From positions 496,001 through 560,000 of the forward strand of contig NZ_PEFE01000001.1 in NCBI RefSeq assembly GCF_002754315.1: a stretch of 64,000 nt of DNA. Direction: 5' to 3'. The notes under the pieces were generated by a model. It had not been told where the DNA came from, did not search any database, and saw nothing but the letters and a program-made list of their open reading frames with translations. Source of the stretch: Flavobacterium sp. 11 (GTDB lineage Bacteria; Bacteroidota; Bacteroidia; Flavobacteriales; Flavobacteriaceae). Each line of letters starts with the position of its first letter. Positions within the stretch are counted from its first letter, which is position 1. This document shows positions 62,274-64,000 of the stretch, in pieces. The position numbers and the translations under genes were made by a program.

Positions 62274-63236
62274 CTACAATTGATTGTTTAAATTTAATTC
62301 CATTTGGATATTACAGCGTTTGTAAGGTGTGGCTAGCCCAGCTACTTTCTGGAAGCCTAACTTATGATATAGATTTATTGCGGGTTTCAGAATGGTATTA
62401 CTTTCCAAATATAATTTGGAAGCACCCAATTGCTTCGCAGCATCAACAACAGCTTGACCAAGCAATCCTCCGATGTTTTTGCCTTGTGCATTTGGTGAAA
62501 CTGCCATTTTTGCCATTTCAAAATCATAGTTGGCATCATTCATTTTAATGAGTGCGCAAACTCCAACTGGTTCATTATTGTATAACGCAACGAAAATCTT
62601 CCCGCCTTTGTCCAGAATATATTCTTTTGGATTATCCAAAGCTTTATAATCGGCTTCTTCCATTTCAAAGTAAGTGGAAATCCATTCTTCGTTCAGCGAT
62701 TTAAAAGCGGACTGATATTGGGGAGTGTATTCCACAATCTGGACGTTTTTACTTTCACGCAGTTTTTTTTGCTCCTGTACTCGTCTAAACAACGACTTTT
62801 GTTCAAACAAAAATTCCCATTCTTCAATTGCTTCCCAAAGGTTGTGTGTGGCTTCCGTTATAATGCCTTCAATTGCGGCATCTACATCAGTACATTGCAC
62901 CTTGATTTTTTCCGAAAGCACTGTTCCTTTTTGGGTTAACCCCACGAGAGTCCTGCGTTTATCCTTTGATTTTAGATTTTCCTGAACCAATCCGGAAACC
63001 GTCATTTCTTGAATGATTTTAGTAACCGATGGTTGAGAATGTCCTATTTCATTAGCGATTTCGGTAATGGTCTTTTCGCCCTCTTCTGAAAGGACAAAGA
63101 ACACGGGAAACCATTTTGGAGAAAACTCCACTTGGTATAATTCATAAATTTGGGCTGCGTTTTCGGTTACTGTAGCGGTCAGTAAACGTAACCGACTACC
63201 CAAAGCCATTTTTCCTGTTTTTTCGAATATTTTCAT
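62274..63236 (-). CDS. MarR regulator fused to GNAT acetyltransferase
   Basis: A 320-aa two-domain protein. Residues 1-150 form a MarR winged HTH (EKTITEIANEIGHSQPSVTK, then the wing KDKRRTLVGLTQKG). Residues about 165-320 are a GNAT domain with the acetyl-CoA loop VSPNAQGKNIGGLLGQAVVD and the ending YHKLGFQKVAGLATPYKR. The pair suggests a regulator that also acetylates a small compound, or is controlled by it. The promoter holds a palindrome right after the -7 box, so it probably represses itself. It is co-transcribed with the cupin gene. Confidence 0.9.
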   Translation of the reverse strand: MKIFEKTGKMALGSRLRLLTATVTENAAQIYELYQVEFSPKWFPVFFVLSEEGEKTITEIANEIGHSQPSVTKIIQEMTVSGLVQENLKSKDKRRTLVGLTQKGTVLSEKIKVQCTDVDAAIEGIITEATHNLWEAIEEWEFLFEQKSLFRRVQEQKKLRESKNVQIVEYTPQYQSAFKSLNEEWISTYFEMEEADYKALDNPKEYILDKGGKIFVALYNNEPVGVCALIKMNDANYDFEMAKMAVSPNAQGKNIGGLLGQAVVDAAKQLGASKLYLESNTILKPAINLYHKLGFQKVAGLATPYKRCNIQMELNLNNQL

Positions 63237-63252
63237 GTTGTATAATTAATTA

Positions 63253-63274
63253 CATAACTAGTTATGCAAATATA
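63253..63274 (-). promoter_or_regulatory. promoter and MarR-type operator of the MarR-GNAT gene
   Basis: On the minus strand -7 TATATTTG (63274-63267) is followed at once by the perfect 14-bp palindrome CATAACTAGTTATG (63266-63253), which would cover the transcription start, 17 nt before the ATG. Confidence 0.7.
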
Positions 63275-63325
63275 AAAAATAATCTTTATTCTCAAAATTT
63301 ATTTTTAAATTCTTGATAAACAAAA

Positions 63326-63371
63326 AATGGGTAATTATTTCACAATCTGATTGTAAAATAATTACCCATTA
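63326..63371 (-). terminator. terminator of the M28 peptidase gene
   Basis: A long stem with one mismatch (AATGGGTAATTATTT and AAATAATTACCCATT as outer arms). On the minus strand it continues into a T-run. Confidence 0.8.
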
Positions 63372-63418
63372 CTACTATATAGACTTCAATTATCAAGAAA
63401 AAAAGCCGAAGAACTATG

Positions 63419-64000
63419 CTACTTTCTACTCAAAGCACTGCTGTCCACTCTTGATGGCGTATCTTTTCCGTTTACGATAGTAGCAGAACTGATGGCAATG
63501 GCTTTAATGATTTGTGTCATATTCACCATATCAAGAGTTTCTATTTCATCACTTACTTTGTGATAATTAGGTTCGCTGTCCATTTTAGACGTCGATATCG
63601 TATGTGCAGGAACGCCTAGTTTTGCCAGAGTCGCATTATCGGAACGATAGAATAATTGTTGTTCCGGATAAGGATCCGGATAAAACTTAAACGCTGATCC
63701 TTGTAAGTTTTTCTGAAGAATTTCTCCCATACTAGATTTTTCAAAACCAGTAATGTAAGCCGAATTTTTACCCCATTTTGATTCCGTTCCTATCATTTCC
63801 AAGTTAAACATAGCCATTACTTGATCCGGATTTAATTGTTTCGAAAAATATTGTGCGCCGTATCCGCCAATTTCTTCTGCTACAAATGTGGTAAACAATA
63901 TCGTACGCTCATTATTGTTTAGTTTCTTGAAATACTTGGCCAGCATGATTACGGCTGTAGTACCGGCGGCATCATCATTGGCACCATTATAAATAGAATC
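63419..64000 (-). CDS. M28-family metallopeptidase, C-terminal part, cut by the window edge
   Basis: 194 codons are seen; the frame is open to the window end, so the N-terminus lies outside. It begins DSIYNGANDDAAGTTAVIML, where Asn-Asp-Asp is the bridging zinc ligand pattern of M28. FTTFVAEEIGGYGAQYF gives the catalytic Glu and the next ligand, FNLEMIGTES another Asp/Glu region and SEPNYHKVSDEIETLD the last His ligand. These are exported aminopeptidases; the signal peptide would be in the missing part. A Met at 63946 is internal, not the start. Confidence 0.9.
   Translation of the reverse strand, partial: DSIYNGANDDAAGTTAVIMLAKYFKKLNNNERTILFTTFVAEEIGGYGAQYFSKQLNPDQVMAMFNLEMIGTESKWGKNSAYITGFEKSSMGEILQKNLQGSAFKFYPDPYPEQQLFYRSDNATLAKLGVPAHTISTSKMDSEPNYHKVSDEIETLDMVNMTQIIKAIAISSATIVNGKDTPSRVDSSALSRK

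Noticed and set aside
1..64000. CRISPR array, insertion sequence, prophage or toxin-antitoxin pair
   Set aside because: No regularly spaced repeats, transposase, integrase or phage gene, or small overlapping toxin-antitoxin pair was found on reading both strands.

Overview
The window is a low-GC chromosomal segment from a member of the Bacteroidota, almost certainly family Flavobacteriaceae and probably the genus Flavobacterium. The evidence is a PorT-type secretion protein, TamL, a GYDIA-type GHMP kinase next to HMG-CoA reductase, promoters with the Bacteroidetes -7 element TAnnTTTG, the absence of obvious Shine-Dalgarno sequences, and several palindromic intergenic repeats that I recall as typical of flavobacteria. 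I see no phage, insertion sequence, CRISPR array or rRNA operon.

Layout. Positions 1-8.6 kb: folate, menaquinone, envelope and central-metabolism genes (frameshifted 2TM gene, folA, ubiE, porT, trmH-like, tamL, fbaA, accD). 8.6-17.3 kb: a lone MacB/FtsX-type permease, purH and the rod-shape operon mreBCD-mrdA-rodA. 17.4-25.8 kb: a secreted-type nuclease, the Prc protease, surE, lpxB, an NlpC/P60 lipoprotein and comEC. 25.8-34.3 kb: a thioredoxin-like protein, a DPP4-POT-POT peptide-use operon, and mevalonate-pathway genes. 34.4-40.6 kb: a leftward envelope operon running coaX, barrel protein, lptC, a 64-aa membrane protein, a CNNM/CBS protein and a PpiD-like chaperone.

40.7-41.6 kb: tRNA-Phe followed by two nearly identical 93-aa GIY-YIG nuclease genes in a 390-bp tandem array. 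Each gene is bounded downstream by another copy of the 3' third of the tRNA and of its terminator. In the two displaced copies both the T-arm and the terminator loop carry a 16-nt TCCCGA-N4-TCGGGA palindrome. This looks like a minimal tRNA-associated nuclease element.

41.8-61.3 kb: a nitrate/nitrite assimilation island. Rightward are nirB, nirD, a DUF4202 gene, a NarX-like sensor kinase, a NarL-like regulator and narK. Leftward are an alginate-export-type porin, nrtA, nrtB and nrtD, then an FNR-like regulator with a candidate Fe-S cysteine set. Rightward again are a 1170-aa nitrate reductase fused to an NAD(P)H:acceptor reductase with a BFD-type 2Fe-2S domain, and an unusual 479-aa nitrite/sulfite-reductase-like protein with a C-terminal rubredoxin. 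The nirB, narK, porin and nitrate-reductase promoters share a palindrome A[A/C]GTA-N4-TAC[T/G]T placed directly before or overlapping the -7 element. Its 5-4-5 geometry is that of FNR sites with a different sequence. Together the genes would move nitrate across both membranes, reduce it to ammonium and regulate this by oxygen or redox and by nitrate.

61.3-64 kb: a hotdog thioesterase, a self-regulated MarR-GNAT/cupin operon and the truncated end of an M28 peptidase gene. Functions are assigned by reading motifs in the translated sequence; no database search was run.
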